A stretch of 64,000 nt of DNA from an uncultured Azospirillum sp. (GTDB taxonomy: Bacteria > Pseudomonadota > Alphaproteobacteria > Azospirillales > Azospirillaceae), in assembly GCF_946480385.1 (NCBI RefSeq), contig NZ_CAMLJP010000001.1, positions 1 to 64,000 on the forward strand. The letters run 5' to 3'. Below are positions 63,435 to 64,000 of this stretch, piece after piece. A model generated the notes under the pieces. That model did no database searches and was not told the origin of the DNA. It was given only the letters and a program-made list of their open reading frames with translations. Positions within the stretch are counted from its first letter, which is position 1. Every line of letters starts with the position of its first letter. The translations under genes and the position numbers were made by a program.

Positions 63435-64000
63435 TCACTTCGGCTTCACCGCCAGCATGCGTTCCACCGAGCGGCGGGCGCGGGCGGCGAGGGCGTCTGG
63501 GATCTCGACCCGCGGCTCCAGGGTCTGCAGCGACTCCAGGATGCTCGACAGGGTCACCGTCTTCATGTGCGGGCACAGGTTGCAGGGCCGTACGAACTCC
63601 GTCTCGGGAGAGGCGGCGGCGACGTTGTCGCTCATCGAGCATTCGGTGACCATCAGCACCCGCGGCGGCTTCTCCGAGCCGACGAAGTCGATCATGCGGG
63701 CGGTGGAGCCGACGAAATCGGCGGCCTCCAGCACGTCAGGCGGGCATTCGGGGTGGGCGATCACGGTCAGCCGGTCGAAACGGCGGCGGAACTCCTCGAT
63801 CTCGGCGCCGGTGAAGCGCTCGTGCACCTCGCAATGGCCCTTCCAGGCGATGATCTCGACCTTGGTCTGGGTGGCGACGTATTTCGCCAGATATTCGTCA
63901 GGCAGGAAGATCACCCGGTCGACGCCCAACGATTCCACCACCTCCACCGCGTTGCCGGAGGTGCAGCAGATGTCGACCTCCGCCTTCACCTCGGCGGAGG
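63435..64000 (-). CDS. nadA: Quinolinate synthase NadA, partial
   Basis: NadA condenses iminoaspartate with dihydroxyacetone phosphate to quinolinate with a [4Fe-4S] cluster. The last 188 or so residues are present. Cluster cysteines appear in DICCTSGNAVE, TECSMSDN and RPCNLCPHMK, along with AKYVATQT. The 5' end runs beyond base 64000, so the start is not in view. It is first of nadA-nadB-nadC. Confidence 0.95.
   Translation of the reverse strand, partial: SAEVKAEVDICCTSGNAVEVVESLGVDRVIFLPDEYLAKYVATQTKVEIIAWKGHCEVHERFTGAEIEEFRRRFDRLTVIAHPECPPDVLEAADFVGSTARMIDFVGSEKPPRVLMVTECSMSDNVAAASPETEFVRPCNLCPHMKTVTLSSILESLQTLEPRVEIPDALAARARRSVERMLAVKPK

Overview
This is a GC-rich window, very probably from a Rhodospirillales alphaproteobacterium close to Azospirillum. 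That placement rests on gene content and codon use: CtrA and ChpT, a cheAWYBR operon whose CheA carries a C-terminal receiver domain, an intracellular PHA depolymerase, HupK/HupE and hyp genes, and a DUF3553/DUF3618 complement. It is inference; no rRNA gene is present. I found no tRNA or rRNA gene, insertion sequence, phage gene or CRISPR array, so this looks like ordinary chromosome or chromid.

Layout. 0.2-3.7 kb: exbB-exbD-tonB plus a PepSY membrane protein that is split by a +1 frameshift, behind a Fur-like palindrome. 3.7-10.4 kb: PAP2 phosphatase, D-2-hydroxyacid dehydrogenase, purC, a Sfp-type phosphopantetheinyl transferase, a CtpA-type protease and an ExoY-type sugar transferase. 10.5-14.9 kb: hydrogenase accessory block hupK-hypB-hypC-hypE with hupE divergent and a consensus FNR/FixK box between; hypA, hypD and hypF are not here. 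15-30.6 kb: mixed housekeeping and envelope genes (TerC, DUF3618, YihY, HutD, GH1 glucosidase with an ACP-like partner, purine permease, exporters, a GGDEF-EAL protein, a caspase-like exported protein, a VWA protein). It also holds a probable alphaproteobacterial small RNA and a leader-peptide/attenuator-like element.

30.8-34.5 kb: ethanolamine use, eutB-eutC-eat, behind a sigma54-like element, so ethanolamine probably enters through Eat and is split to acetaldehyde and ammonia. 34.5-45.1 kb: PHA depolymerase, phospholipase D-VTT protein coupled to an EEP-family hydrolase, a NifX-like protein, two histidine kinases, a phytase-like lipoprotein and a DMT transporter.

45.2-57.3 kb: a motility and cell-cycle block: chpT, cheA-cheW-cheY-cheB-cheR, small conserved genes, a cold-shock gene, ctrA, then fliI-fliJ divergent from ctrA and two small probable flagellum-associated genes. 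ChpT and CtrA are successive steps of one phosphorelay, and CtrA commonly controls flagellar and chemotaxis genes in alphaproteobacteria, so this linkage is functionally coherent. 57.4-64 kb: a LysR regulator divergent from a D(-)-tartrate dehydratase, a small secreted protein with an unusually long Shine-Dalgarno, a Tat-exported beta-carbonic-anhydrase-like protein, and the NAD biosynthesis operon nadA-nadB-nadC, whose nadA runs off the window end.
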